A DNA stretch of 64,000 nucleotides from positions 230,294 through 294,293 of the forward strand of contig NZ_JAPDOG010000004.1 of assembly GCF_026013545.1 (NCBI RefSeq), written 5' to 3'. Below the pieces are notes generated by a model. The model had not been told where the DNA came from and searched no databases. It saw nothing but the letters and a program-made list of their open reading frames with translations. Of this stretch, positions 24,854 to 32,298 are shown piece by piece. The position numbers and the translations under genes are program-made. How positions within the stretch are numbered: position 1 is the stretch's first letter; each line of letters opens with the position of its first letter. The DNA is from Defluviimonas salinarum (GTDB lineage: Bacteria; Pseudomonadota; Alphaproteobacteria; Rhodobacterales; Rhodobacteraceae).

Positions 24854-25776
24854 CACGGCACCTCCCTTGTTTCTGTGACCTTGCCAACGGCGCGGCTGTC
24901 GCCCTGCAGCGCGAGGAATACCGCCCTAGCGCGGCCCATCGCGATGACCGCGCGGGCCCGTGCCGCGCCGGCGTCGAGCGCCTGCGCCCTTTCGTCCGCG
25001 CTCAGCGCGGCGACCGCGACCGTCACGAGCCGATCGCCGAGATCGCTGTCGGGCGCGACCGCGCGGGCCCGGCGACGGGTAACGCGGGCCGAGCCCGGCA
25101 GGTCGACCGCGTTGGCGATCATCGTCGCGGCGGCGTCCGCCTCGGCCGCCGTCGCCGCGAGCACGGTGACCGCGTTGGCGATGCCGAGCGAGTGGCTCCG
25201 CCCGCGCCAGCCGCTCGTCGCGATGCCGCCGATGCCGTCTCCGGCGCCGATCTTTATCAGCGCGGGGCGGCTGGCCGTCTGCGGGCCGCTGGAAATGCCG
25301 ATGCGGTAGCGTTCGCCGGCCCCGAGGCGGAGCGCGATGTCGCCGCCGTTGTTGACCGCCGCGCGGGTCAGGCCCGGTTCGGCCCAGAGCGCGGCGAGAA
25401 GATGGTCCGCGACCGCGCCCGCCACCGCGGCCATCGGGGTAACGAACCACGCCGCGAAAGGGGCGACAGCCGCCGTCATCGCCCGCGCGACCGGGCCCTC
25501 GGGCAGCGGTTGCCCCGGCCCGGCCGGGGCGCGCAGGATCGCAAGCTCGGCGACGAGCGCCTCGAGGAGCCCCTCGAAGGCCCGCGCGGCGCGGCGCTCG
25601 GCCGCCGCGACCGTCGCTTGAGGACCTGCGAGGTCGAGGATCACGTCGATCGGCCCGTGCGTCAGCCGCAGCCGGCCCCGGTCCGCACCCCGACTTGCCC
25701 AAGGCCCTTCGCGCGCCGGTACCGCCCGGTTCGCTCCGGACCCGGAAATCATCTGTGCAGGAGCACCCGGCGCCAC
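24853..25776 (-). CDS. UPF0280 family protein (ApbE-like)
   Basis: About 307 aa, first gene of the five-gene operon. It carries ApbE-superfamily signatures: VNNGGDIALRLG (compare the GGD nucleotide-binding loop of ApbE) and GIATSGWRGRSHSLGIANAVTVLA, with a following Ala-rich helix. ApbE proteins transfer FMN from FAD to a Thr or Ser of a partner. The reductase three genes downstream belongs to a family reported to hold covalent flavin, so a flavin-transfer role is attractive but unproven. The GTG start has GGAG 5 nt upstream; an ATG eight codons later is an alternative. The N-terminal 35 residues look disordered. Confidence 0.72.
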   Translation of the reverse strand: MAPGAPAQMISGSGANRAVPAREGPWASRGADRGRLRLTHGPIDVILDLAGPQATVAAAERRAARAFEGLLEALVAELAILRAPAGPGQPLPEGPVARAMTAAVAPFAAWFVTPMAAVAGAVADHLLAALWAEPGLTRAAVNNGGDIALRLGAGERYRIGISSGPQTASRPALIKIGAGDGIGGIATSGWRGRSHSLGIANAVTVLAATAAEADAAATMIANAVDLPGSARVTRRRARAVAPDSDLGDRLVTVAVAALSADERAQALDAGAARARAVIAMGRARAVFLALQGDSRAVGKVTETREVP

Positions 25777-25823
25777 ATCCGCTCCTTTCGCCGCCCCGCG
25801 GGGCCGGCAGTGTCGATCTTCGG

Positions 25824-25852
25824 ATTACGGACCCGGATTCGTTTGCTGTCAA
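25824..25852 (-). promoter_or_regulatory. Promoter of the UPF0280-to-reductase operon
   Basis: Minus-strand TTGACA (25852-25847), 17-bp spacer and CGTAAT (25829-25824) give a good sigma-70 match about 50 nt before the GTG start. The -35 lies inside the palindrome at 25837-25858, so binding there would block RNA polymerase. Confidence 0.6.
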
Positions 25853-25858
25853 ACGATT
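25837..25858. promoter_or_regulatory. Palindromic operator in the marR/UPF0280 divergent spacer
   Basis: Perfect 7-bp arms TCGTTTG and CAAACGA around CTGT, within a 22-bp site that matches the operator at 17907 at 15 of 22 positions with the same centre. The location between a MarR gene and its divergent operon is typical for MarR autoregulation. Confidence 0.7.
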
Positions 25859-25964
25859 CTTCCAGCCAGTCGCCGCCACCCCGCGCGGGACTTGTCTTTG
25901 GCGGTCGAGCCCTTACAGTTTGACACAAGGAAACAACCGGAGCAGTGCCGAAGAGGATGCCAGG

Positions 25965-26381
25965 GTGAGTGACGGGCCGGAATATCGCCTCGACGACCAG
26001 ATCGGATTCAAGCTCCGCGTCGCCAACCAGCGGCATCTGGAGATTTTCGCGACCGAAATGCCGGAGCTTACGCCGCGCCAGTTCGCGGTGATGGCCAAGC
26101 TCGATGAAGAGGGGACCCTGTCGCAGAACCACCTCGGCCGGCTCGTGGCGATGGACGCGGCAACCACCAAGGGCGTGGTCGACCGGCTGGTGAGGAAGGG
26201 GCTGATCGCGGCGGTGCCCTCGCCCACCGACCGGCGGCGGGTGGAGATCTCGCTGACCGCGGAGGGCGCCGACCAGATCCGCGAGGCGATCGTCGTGGCG
26301 GCGCGGATCTCCGAACGCACAGCGCGCAACCTCACCCCGCGCGAGCTGGCGCGGCTGATGACGCTGCTCGACAAGCTCTGA
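25965..26381 (+). CDS. MarR family transcriptional regulator
   Basis: Winged-helix repressor of 138 aa. The core has the usual layout: ELTPRQFAVMAKLDEEGTLSQNHLGRLVAMDAATTKGVVDRLVRKGLI, written here as helix 3, helix 4 recognition (MDAATTKGVVDRL) and wing (SPTDRRRVEISLTAEG). A GTG is the only start that fits the domain, with AAGAGG 8 nt upstream. It is divergent from the hydroxylase/reductase operon, across a 188-bp spacer holding the palindrome. It is the likely ligand-responsive repressor of both that operon and the amidohydrolase; the ligand is probably the ring compound or an intermediate. Confidence 0.85.
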   Translation: MSDGPEYRLDDQIGFKLRVANQRHLEIFATEMPELTPRQFAVMAKLDEEGTLSQNHLGRLVAMDAATTKGVVDRLVRKGLIAAVPSPTDRRRVEISLTAEGADQIREAIVVAARISERTARNLTPRELARLMTLLDKL

Positions 26382-26424
26382 GGGGAGCCGGTTTCGGACG
26401 CGGCCGGCGCGGTTCCGGGCAGCG

Positions 26425-26883
26425 TTACCCCAGCCGGTCCTTCACCATCGGGCCGACCGCGCCGAAATCCATCTGCCCGGTGTATTTCGCCTTCAGCGCC
26501 GCCATCACCTTGCCCATGTCGCGGATCGAACTGGCGCCGATCTCGGCAACGGCCGCGTCGATCGCCGCGGCGATCTCTTCGTCGGTCAGCTGGCGCGGCA
26601 GGAATTCCTCGATCACCTTGACCTCGGCGAGCTCCTTCTCGGCCAGTTCCAGCCGCCCGCCCTCCTCGTAGGCACGCGCCGATTCCTGGCGCTGCTTGAC
26701 CATGCGGCCGAGGATCGCCAGCACCTCGGCATCGCCGACTGAGGCCTCGCCGCCCTCGCCCCTGAGCGCGATATCCTTGTCCTTGATCGCGGCGTTGATC
26801 AGCCTCAAGGTTGACAGCCGCTCAACGTCGCGCGACTTCATCGCGTCCTTGAGCGCCGCCCCAATACGGTCACGCAGTTCCAT
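26425..26883 (-). CDS. GatB/YqeY domain-containing protein
   Basis: All-helical 152-aa protein with the YqeY start MELRDRIGAALKDAMKSRD, followed by LSTLRLINAAIKDKDI. The C-terminal part resembles the tRNA-binding tail of GatB (MGKVMAALKAKYTGQMDFGAV). Its role is not settled, but it is often found near carA in alphaproteobacteria, as here, where it is divergent from carA. It is convergent with marR, with only 43 bp between. Confidence 0.9.
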   Translation of the reverse strand: MELRDRIGAALKDAMKSRDVERLSTLRLINAAIKDKDIALRGEGGEASVGDAEVLAILGRMVKQRQESARAYEEGGRLELAEKELAEVKVIEEFLPRQLTDEEIAAAIDAAVAEIGASSIRDMGKVMAALKAKYTGQMDFGAVGPMVKDRLG

Positions 26884-27004
26884 CGGGTCTCCATCCCCTG
26901 AGCATCCGAAGCCCCACCATAGCCGAGCGGCGACGCGGACACAACGGGCGAAAAAGCTGATAACCCATTGATATCGCTGCGTAAGCCAAATCGCAGCCGG
27001 CCCC

Positions 27005-27033
27005 TTGACCGAAGCCCGCCGCCCCCGTAGGTT
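27005..27033 (+). promoter_or_regulatory. carA promoter
   Basis: TTGACC, a 17-bp spacer and TAGGTT, ending 31 nt before the carA ATG. This is a good match to a housekeeping promoter. Confidence 0.55.
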
Positions 27034-27064
27034 CCGCGGGATTTAAGCCCCGGGGAGTCGCGCC

Positions 27065-28231
27065 ATGCCCACCAAGCCAGAGTCTTCGGTCAAAGCAACG
27101 GCCTGCCTCGCCCTCGCCGACGGCACGGTCTTCTACGGCCACGGTTTCGGCGCGACCGGCGAGACGGTGGCCGAACTGGTCTTCAACACCGCGATGACCG
27201 GCTACCAGGAGATCATGACCGATCCCTCCTATGCCGGCCAGGTCGTGACCTTCACCTTCCCGCATGTCGGCAATGTCGGCGTCAACCCCGAGGACGACGA
27301 AACCGGCGAGCCCGTCGCCGCCGGCATGGTGGTGAAATGGGATCCGACCGAGCCCTCGAACTGGCGCGCGACCGAGGACCTCGCCGCCTGGCTCGCCAAG
27401 CGCGGCCGGATCGGCATCGGCGGCATCGACACCCGCCGGCTGACCCGCGAGATCCGCCAGCAGGGCGCGCCGCATGTGGCGCTGGCCCATGACCCCGAGG
27501 GCAAGTTCGACATCGCGGCGCTCGTCGCCAAGGCCCGCGCCTGGTCGGGCCTCGTCGGGCTTGATCTGGCCAAGGACGTGACCTGCGCGCAGAGCTATCG
27601 TTGGGATGAGACCCGCTGGGCCTGGCCCGAGGGCTATGGCAAGCGGACCGGCGACGGTTTTCGGGTCGTCGCGATCGACTACGGTGCCAAGCGCAACATC
27701 CTGCGCTGCCTCGCCTCGGTCGGCTGCGACGTCACCGTGCTGCCGGCGACGGCCACGGCGGAGGAGGTGCTCGCGCACGAGCCCGAGGGCGTGTTCCTCT
27801 CGAACGGCCCCGGCGACCCGGCCGCGACCGGCGATTACGCGGTGCCGATGATCAAGGGCGTGCTCGCGCGCGACCTGCCCTTGTTCGGGATCTGCCTCGG
27901 CCACCAGATGCTGGCGCTGGCGCTCGGCGCCAAGACCGTGAAGATGAACCACGGCCATCACGGCGCCAACCATCCGGTCAAGGACCTCGAGACCGGCAAG
28001 GTCGAGATCACCTCGATGAACCACGGCTTCACGGTCGACAGCCAGACCTTGCCCGCGGGCGTGAAGGAGACCCATGTCTCGCTCTTCGACGGCTCGAACT
28101 GCGGCATCCGCATCGCCGACCGGCCGGTGTTCTCGGTCCAGTACCATCCCGAGGCGAGCCCCGGTCCGCAGGACAGCTTCTATCTCTTCGAGCGCTTCGC
28201 CGAGGCGATGCGGGCGCGCCGCGCCGCCTGA
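27065..28231 (+). CDS. carA: Carbamoyl-phosphate synthase small subunit
   Basis: Glutaminase subunit of carbamoyl-phosphate synthase (388 aa, usual length). It releases ammonia from glutamine for CarB, feeding arginine and pyrimidine synthesis. The N-terminal CPSase_sm_chain domain (about 10-150) shows [19 protein letters not shown]. The class I amidotransferase domain has the nucleophile Cys in FGICLGHQ and the His/Glu pair in [11 protein letters not shown]. carB is not in this window. The preceding spacer holds a clear promoter. Confidence 0.97.
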   Translation: MPTKPESSVKATACLALADGTVFYGHGFGATGETVAELVFNTAMTGYQEIMTDPSYAGQVVTFTFPHVGNVGVNPEDDETGEPVAAGMVVKWDPTEPSNWRATEDLAAWLAKRGRIGIGGIDTRRLTREIRQQGAPHVALAHDPEGKFDIAALVAKARAWSGLVGLDLAKDVTCAQSYRWDETRWAWPEGYGKRTGDGFRVVAIDYGAKRNILRCLASVGCDVTVLPATATAEEVLAHEPEGVFLSNGPGDPAATGDYAVPMIKGVLARDLPLFGICLGHQMLALALGAKTVKMNHGHHGANHPVKDLETGKVEITSMNHGFTVDSQTLPAGVKETHVSLFDGSNCGIRIADRPVFSVQYHPEASPGPQDSFYLFERFAEAMRARRAA

Positions 28232-28343
28232 GGCGGTGTTTCGCGAAGAATCGCGCGGGCGACCGTTTTTGCCCGTGTGACTTAACGCGCCATTAACCCA
28301 GTTCTGCGGAATGTCGGGGGCATGTTCTTGCCCCGGATCCCGC

Positions 28344-30473
28344 ATGTCCTCCGCCGCACCGCATCTTCGTCTCGTCACCCCCGGCCCGGTGCCGGCACCG
28401 GTTCCGGGCGGCTTCGCCCGCCGTGCCGATCGGGCGGCGCGGATCGGCCGCAAGCCGCTCGGCCAGATCCTGCTCGACATGCGGGCGGTCGATCCTGGCA
28501 ACCTCCTGAAGGCGATCGCGCTGCGCGACCGGCAGGCCCTCAGGCTCGGCGACGTGCTCCTGGCTCACAGCTGGGTCGGCGAGGCCGAGCTGATGGCGGC
28601 GCTCGGGTTGCAATGGGGCTCCAAGGTGGTGGACCTGCGCGCGGAGCCGCCCGACCCGCGGCTCATCGACCGGCTCGGATGCGACACCTGCCTCGCCGAG
28701 GTGGCGCTGCCGTGGCGGCGGATCGGCGGCGCGACGGTGATCGTGACCGCGCGGCCCGAGGAGTTCGCGGCGCTGCGTGCCCGGCTGCCAAAGGGCTTCG
28801 GCCCGGTTGTGATGGCTTTGGCGCCGGAACAGGGAATCCATGAAGCGATCCTCGCCGCGCGGCGCAGCTCGATGGTCCACCGCGCCGAGACCCGGACGCC
28901 GGCGGCCGAGAGCTGCCGCGCGCAGGACGGCACGGTGATCGCCCGCGCCGCCGCCGCCGTGCTCGCCGCGCTGGCCTGCGGCACGCTCGCGGCGCCGGCC
29001 GCGACCTTCGCTCTCCTCACGCTCTGGGCCGTGATCTCTCTCGCCTCCGGCACCGGGCTGAAGCTCGCCTGTTTCCTCTCCGAGTACCGCGCCCGCCCCG
29101 CGCCGCTGCCCGCAAGCCGCCCCGGCCCGGAGCGGCTGCCGGTCGTCTCGGTCATGGTGCCGCTCTTCCGCGAGAACGACATCGCGCCGCGGATCATCCG
29201 CCGCATCGGCCGCATCGACTATCCCAAGGAGCTGCTCGACATCCTGCTCGTCGTCGAGGAAGACGACCACCAGACCCAGGAGGCGCTCGCGCAGCGCGAC
29301 CTGCCGCGCTGGATGCGGGTGATCGTGGTGCCGAACGGCACGGTGAGGACCAAGCCGCGGGCGCTGAACTATGCACTCGACTTCTGCCGGGGCGCGATCG
29401 TCGGGGTCTGGGATGCCGAGGACGCGCCGGAACCGGGGCAGATCCGCAAGGTGGTGCGCGGGTTTCACGACCACGGGCCCGAGGTCGCCTGCCTGCAGGG
29501 CATCCTTGATTTCTACGACGTGCGCCACAACTGGCTGACGCGCTGCTTCACCATCGAATATGCCGCCTGGTTCCGCGCCGTCCTGCCCGGCCTCGCCCGG
29601 CTCGGCTTCGTCGTGCCCTTGGGCGGCACCACGCTGTTCTTCCGCCGCGAGGCGATCGAGACGCTCGGCGGCTGGGACGCGCACAATGTCACCGAGGATG
29701 CCGATCTCGGCCTCAGGCTGGCGCGGCGCGGCTACCGGACCGAGATGATCGACGCGGTGACCGAGGAGGAGCCGAACGCGCGCGTCCGGACCTGGATCCG
29801 CCAGCGGTCGCGCTGGCAGAAGGGCTACGCGATGACCTGGGCGAGCCACATGCGCGACCCGGCCCGGCTCTGGCGCGACCTCGGGGCGAGGCGGTTCTGG
29901 GGGGTGCAGATCCTCTTTCTCGGCTCGCTGTCGCATTCGCTCATGGCGCCGGTGCTGTGGTCGTTCTGGCTCCTGACGCTCGGGCGCTCGCACGCCTTCG
30001 CCGGCGCCTGGCCGGTGGGCCTCACGGCGGCGCTGATCGCGCTTTTCGTGGCCGCGGAGGGCGTCAACCTCGCGGTCGGGGTCTGGGCGACGCGCGGCCC
30101 CGGCCACCGGCACCTGATGAAATGGGTGCCGACGCTGCAGCTTTATTACCCGCTCGGGACGCTCTCGGCGTTCAAGGGGCTCTACGAATGGGTGGCAAGG
30201 CCGTTCTTCTGGGACAAGACCGCCCATGGCGTGCTAGCCGCGGGCGCCGACGTGCCGGAACTGCAGCCGATCCTCGTGCTGACCCGCCCGGTGCACCTGC
30301 CCGCAACTGACGCCGAGGCGGTGCCGCTTGGGCCGCGGTCCGGCACGCTGGCCATGACCAAGGCGCGGATCACGCTATCTGTTGCGGCGGGCTGCGGGGA
30401 CGAGCCGGCGAAGCGGCCGGTACCGCCGCCCCCGGCCCTCGTCGCTTCGGCAAGCGGGGCGCGGCCGAGCTGA
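28344..30473 (+). CDS. Membrane glycosyltransferase (GT2) with N-terminal MshEN-type domain
   Basis: A 709-aa polysaccharide-synthase-like enzyme. Residues about 35-85 hold two tandem copies of the MshEN/GspE-N helix motif, PLGQILLDMRAVDPGNLLKA and RLGDVLLAHSWVGEAELMAA, which bind c-di-GMP in MshE. Two TM helices follow (about 205-240). The GT2 domain has VVSVMVPLFREND, the DxD-like WDAEDAPEPG, the acceptor motif TEDADLGLRL and QRSRWQKGY (Q/RxxRW), as in processive synthases. Further TM helices lie at about 530-600. The start ATG is the first good one before the domain. The product is probably an exported glucan or other surface polysaccharide switched on by c-di-GMP, and XagB-type enzymes share the layout. 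The polymer cannot be named. Confidence 0.8.
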   Translation: MSSAAPHLRLVTPGPVPAPVPGGFARRADRAARIGRKPLGQILLDMRAVDPGNLLKAIALRDRQALRLGDVLLAHSWVGEAELMAALGLQWGSKVVDLRAEPPDPRLIDRLGCDTCLAEVALPWRRIGGATVIVTARPEEFAALRARLPKGFGPVVMALAPEQGIHEAILAARRSSMVHRAETRTPAAESCRAQDGTVIARAAAAVLAALACGTLAAPAATFALLTLWAVISLASGTGLKLACFLSEYRARPAPLPASRPGPERLPVVSVMVPLFRENDIAPRIIRRIGRIDYPKELLDILLVVEEDDHQTQEALAQRDLPRWMRVIVVPNGTVRTKPRALNYALDFCRGAIVGVWDAEDAPEPGQIRKVVRGFHDHGPEVACLQGILDFYDVRHNWLTRCFTIEYAAWFRAVLPGLARLGFVVPLGGTTLFFRREAIETLGGWDAHNVTEDADLGLRLARRGYRTEMIDAVTEEEPNARVRTWIRQRSRWQKGYAMTWASHMRDPARLWRDLGARRFWGVQILFLGSLSHSLMAPVLWSFWLLTLGRSHAFAGAWPVGLTAALIALFVAAEGVNLAVGVWATRGPGHRHLMKWVPTLQLYYPLGTLSAFKGLYEWVARPFFWDKTAHGVLAAGADVPELQPILVLTRPVHLPATDAEAVPLGPRSGTLAMTKARITLSVAAGCGDEPAKRPVPPPPALVASASGARPS

Positions 30474-30497
30474 GGTCGGGGCGCGGGGTTGCGGGGC

Positions 30498-31139
30498 TCA
30501 GCCCTCACCCACGTCCCGCGCGGCCCCGGCGTCGAGCTTGAGCCGGGTCTCGAAGGCTTTCGAGATATGGGCGCGCAGGGCCGCCTGGGCCGCCTCGCCG
30601 TCGCCGTCGGCGATCGCCTTGACGATCGCGGCATGTTCGGCGAGCGCCGTCTGGCCGCGCCCCTCGGCGGCGAGCGAGGTCGTCGCCAGAAGCGCCATCG
30701 AGCGGTGGACGAGGTCGAGTTGCTGGACGAGGTAGCGGTTGTGCGAGGCGAGGTGGATCTGCTTGTGGAACCGCCGGTTGGCGCGGCTGAGTGCAGCCGG
30801 GTCGCCGAGATGGGCGCGGTCGGCCTCGACCATGTCTGCCAGAACCTTGACCTCCTCCGGCGTCGCGTGCTTGGCAGCGAGCCGCGCTGCAAGGGCCTCG
30901 AGCTCGGCGCGCACGACGTAGAGCTCGGCGAGCTGGTTGTGGTCGAGCGAGGCGACGATCAGCGAGCGGCCGTCGCGCGCCAGCATCGACTGGGTTTCCA
31001 GCCGCTGCAGCGCCTCGCGCACCGGCGTGCGCGACACGCCGAACCGCTCGGCGAGCTCGGCCTCGACGAGCCGGTCGCCGGGCCGGTAGACCCCGCCGTC
31101 GATCGCCTCGAGGATCAGCGTATAGGCGTCCTTCTGCAT
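30498..31139 (-). CDS. GntR family regulator, FadR (FCD) subfamily
   Basis: Regulator of 213 aa with an N-terminal GntR winged helix (YRPGDRLVEAELAERFGVSRTPVREALQRLE) and a C-terminal all-helical FCD domain (about 75-205). The FCD metal-binding residues are visible in FHKQIHLASHN and the later His of LAEHAAIV. The ATG was preferred over longer readings because GGGAGGGAAG sits just upstream. It is divergent from a HAD nucleotidase. FCD regulators usually respond to organic acids; the target is unknown. Confidence 0.88.
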   Translation of the reverse strand: MQKDAYTLILEAIDGGVYRPGDRLVEAELAERFGVSRTPVREALQRLETQSMLARDGRSLIVASLDHNQLAELYVVRAELEALAARLAAKHATPEEVKVLADMVEADRAHLGDPAALSRANRRFHKQIHLASHNRYLVQQLDLVHRSMALLATTSLAAEGRGQTALAEHAAIVKAIADGDGEAAQAALRAHISKAFETRLKLDAGAARDVGEG

Positions 31140-31257
31140 CTTCCCTCCCTCGCCCGGCCGCCCGTTGCCCGGCCGGAGCGCGAGCCTAAGCGGCAGCCTG
31201 CCCGGAAGGCAAGCGCCTCCGTTGCGGGGCGCGCGCCGAGCGCGTAGTGTCGCGGCC

Positions 31258-31905
31258 ATGTACCAAGCCGACTTTCCCCATGTGCGGTCCTGGGTCTTCG
31301 ACCTCGACAACACGCTCTACCCGCCCGAGGCGCGGCTCTTCGACCAAATCGAGGCGCGGATGACCGCCTATGTCATGCAGCTTCTCGGTGTGGCCAGGGG
31401 CGAGGCGGACCGGTTGCGGAGCCATTACTGGAGGCTCTACGGCACCACGCTCGCCGGGCTGATGCACGAGCATGGCGCCGATCCCGCGCCCTATCTCGTC
31501 GATGTCCACGACATCGCCTTCGACCGCCTCACGCCCGATCCCGCCCTGCGCGCGGCGATCGCAGCACTTCCGGGGCGGCGGATCGTCTATACCAACGGCT
31601 CGGCGCCCTATGCCGAACGGGTGATCGCGGCGCGCGGGCTGAGCGGCATCTTCGACGCGGTCTACGGCGTCGAACATGCCGGCTACCGGCCGAAGCCGGA
31701 GCGCGGCGCCTTCGAGACGGTCTTCGCGCGGGACGGGATCGACCCCGCCCGCGCGGCGATGTTCGAGGACGATCCGCGCAACCTCGCCGCGCCGCACGCG
31801 ATGGGGATGCGCACCGTCCATGTCGCGCCGGTGGCCGAGCCCGCCGAGCACATCCACCACCATACCGACGACCTCTCGGGCTTCCTCTCGGCGCTCGGGC
31901 GCTGA
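31258..31905 (+). CDS. HAD-family pyrimidine 5'-nucleotidase
   Basis: Phosphatase of 215 aa. HAD motif I is FDLDNTLYPP (nucleophile Asp and acid Asp), motif II is YTNGSAPYA, the Lys of motif III is in RPKPERGAF and motif IV is FEDDPRNL. The DLDNTLYP start and length fit the pyrimidine 5'-nucleotidase (SDT1/PpnN-like) group that removes phosphate from UMP and similar nucleotides. Flavin-mononucleotide-type HAD enzymes are an alternative. The His-rich tail (HIHHHTDD) is curious but common in this group. Confidence 0.85.
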   Translation: MYQADFPHVRSWVFDLDNTLYPPEARLFDQIEARMTAYVMQLLGVARGEADRLRSHYWRLYGTTLAGLMHEHGADPAPYLVDVHDIAFDRLTPDPALRAAIAALPGRRIVYTNGSAPYAERVIAARGLSGIFDAVYGVEHAGYRPKPERGAFETVFARDGIDPARAAMFEDDPRNLAAPHAMGMRTVHVAPVAEPAEHIHHHTDDLSGFLSALGR

Positions 31906-31985
31906 GGCTTGACGCTGCGACATTTCGTCCATTGCGGCATTGCGGGCGCAGCCCTATGCCGCACCGCAGCGAACAGGAGATTCCC

Positions 31986-32225
31986 ATGACCCCGATGCCA
32001 CTGGCCCCGCGCCTGCCCTGGTACTATTCCGTCCCCGTCCTCGGCTGGATCGCCCGCGATCTGGTGCACGGGACGCCGGACAACCTCTGGTACTTCCTCA
32101 CCATCCTCGCGACGCTGATGGTGCTCGCGGTCAAGACCTGGGGTCTCGTCGCGCTCGGCCTCACCGCGCTCACGATGGTGCCGGTGATGTTCGTGATCCT
32201 GATCATGATCACGCTCGGGAACTGA
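31986..32225 (+). CDS. Small membrane protein, unknown function
   Basis: A 79-aa protein with a clear ribosome site (AGGAG, 7 nt). A Pro-rich start (APRLPWYYSVPVLGWIARDL) is followed by two hydrophobic helices (about 33-53 and 56-78). I do not know a function. Such proteins are conserved in Rhodobacteraceae next to HAD genes by general recollection. Confidence 0.7.
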   Translation: MTPMPLAPRLPWYYSVPVLGWIARDLVHGTPDNLWYFLTILATLMVLAVKTWGLVALGLTALTMVPVMFVILIMITLGN

Positions 32226-32298
32226 CCGGGACAGCTTGCCGCTTGGACGCGCGGGGCGTCCCGGTCTATCTTCGCCCCGCGAACGGGGGGCGAGGACG

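Noticed and set aside
26384..26424. GC-rich inverted repeat between marR and yqeY
   Set aside because: The stem is imperfect and no T-run follows; too weak to call a terminator.
28232..28343. CGGGCGACC / TTTTTGCCCG hairpin after carA
   Set aside because: Only a 4-5 bp stem can form, so it was not listed as a terminator.
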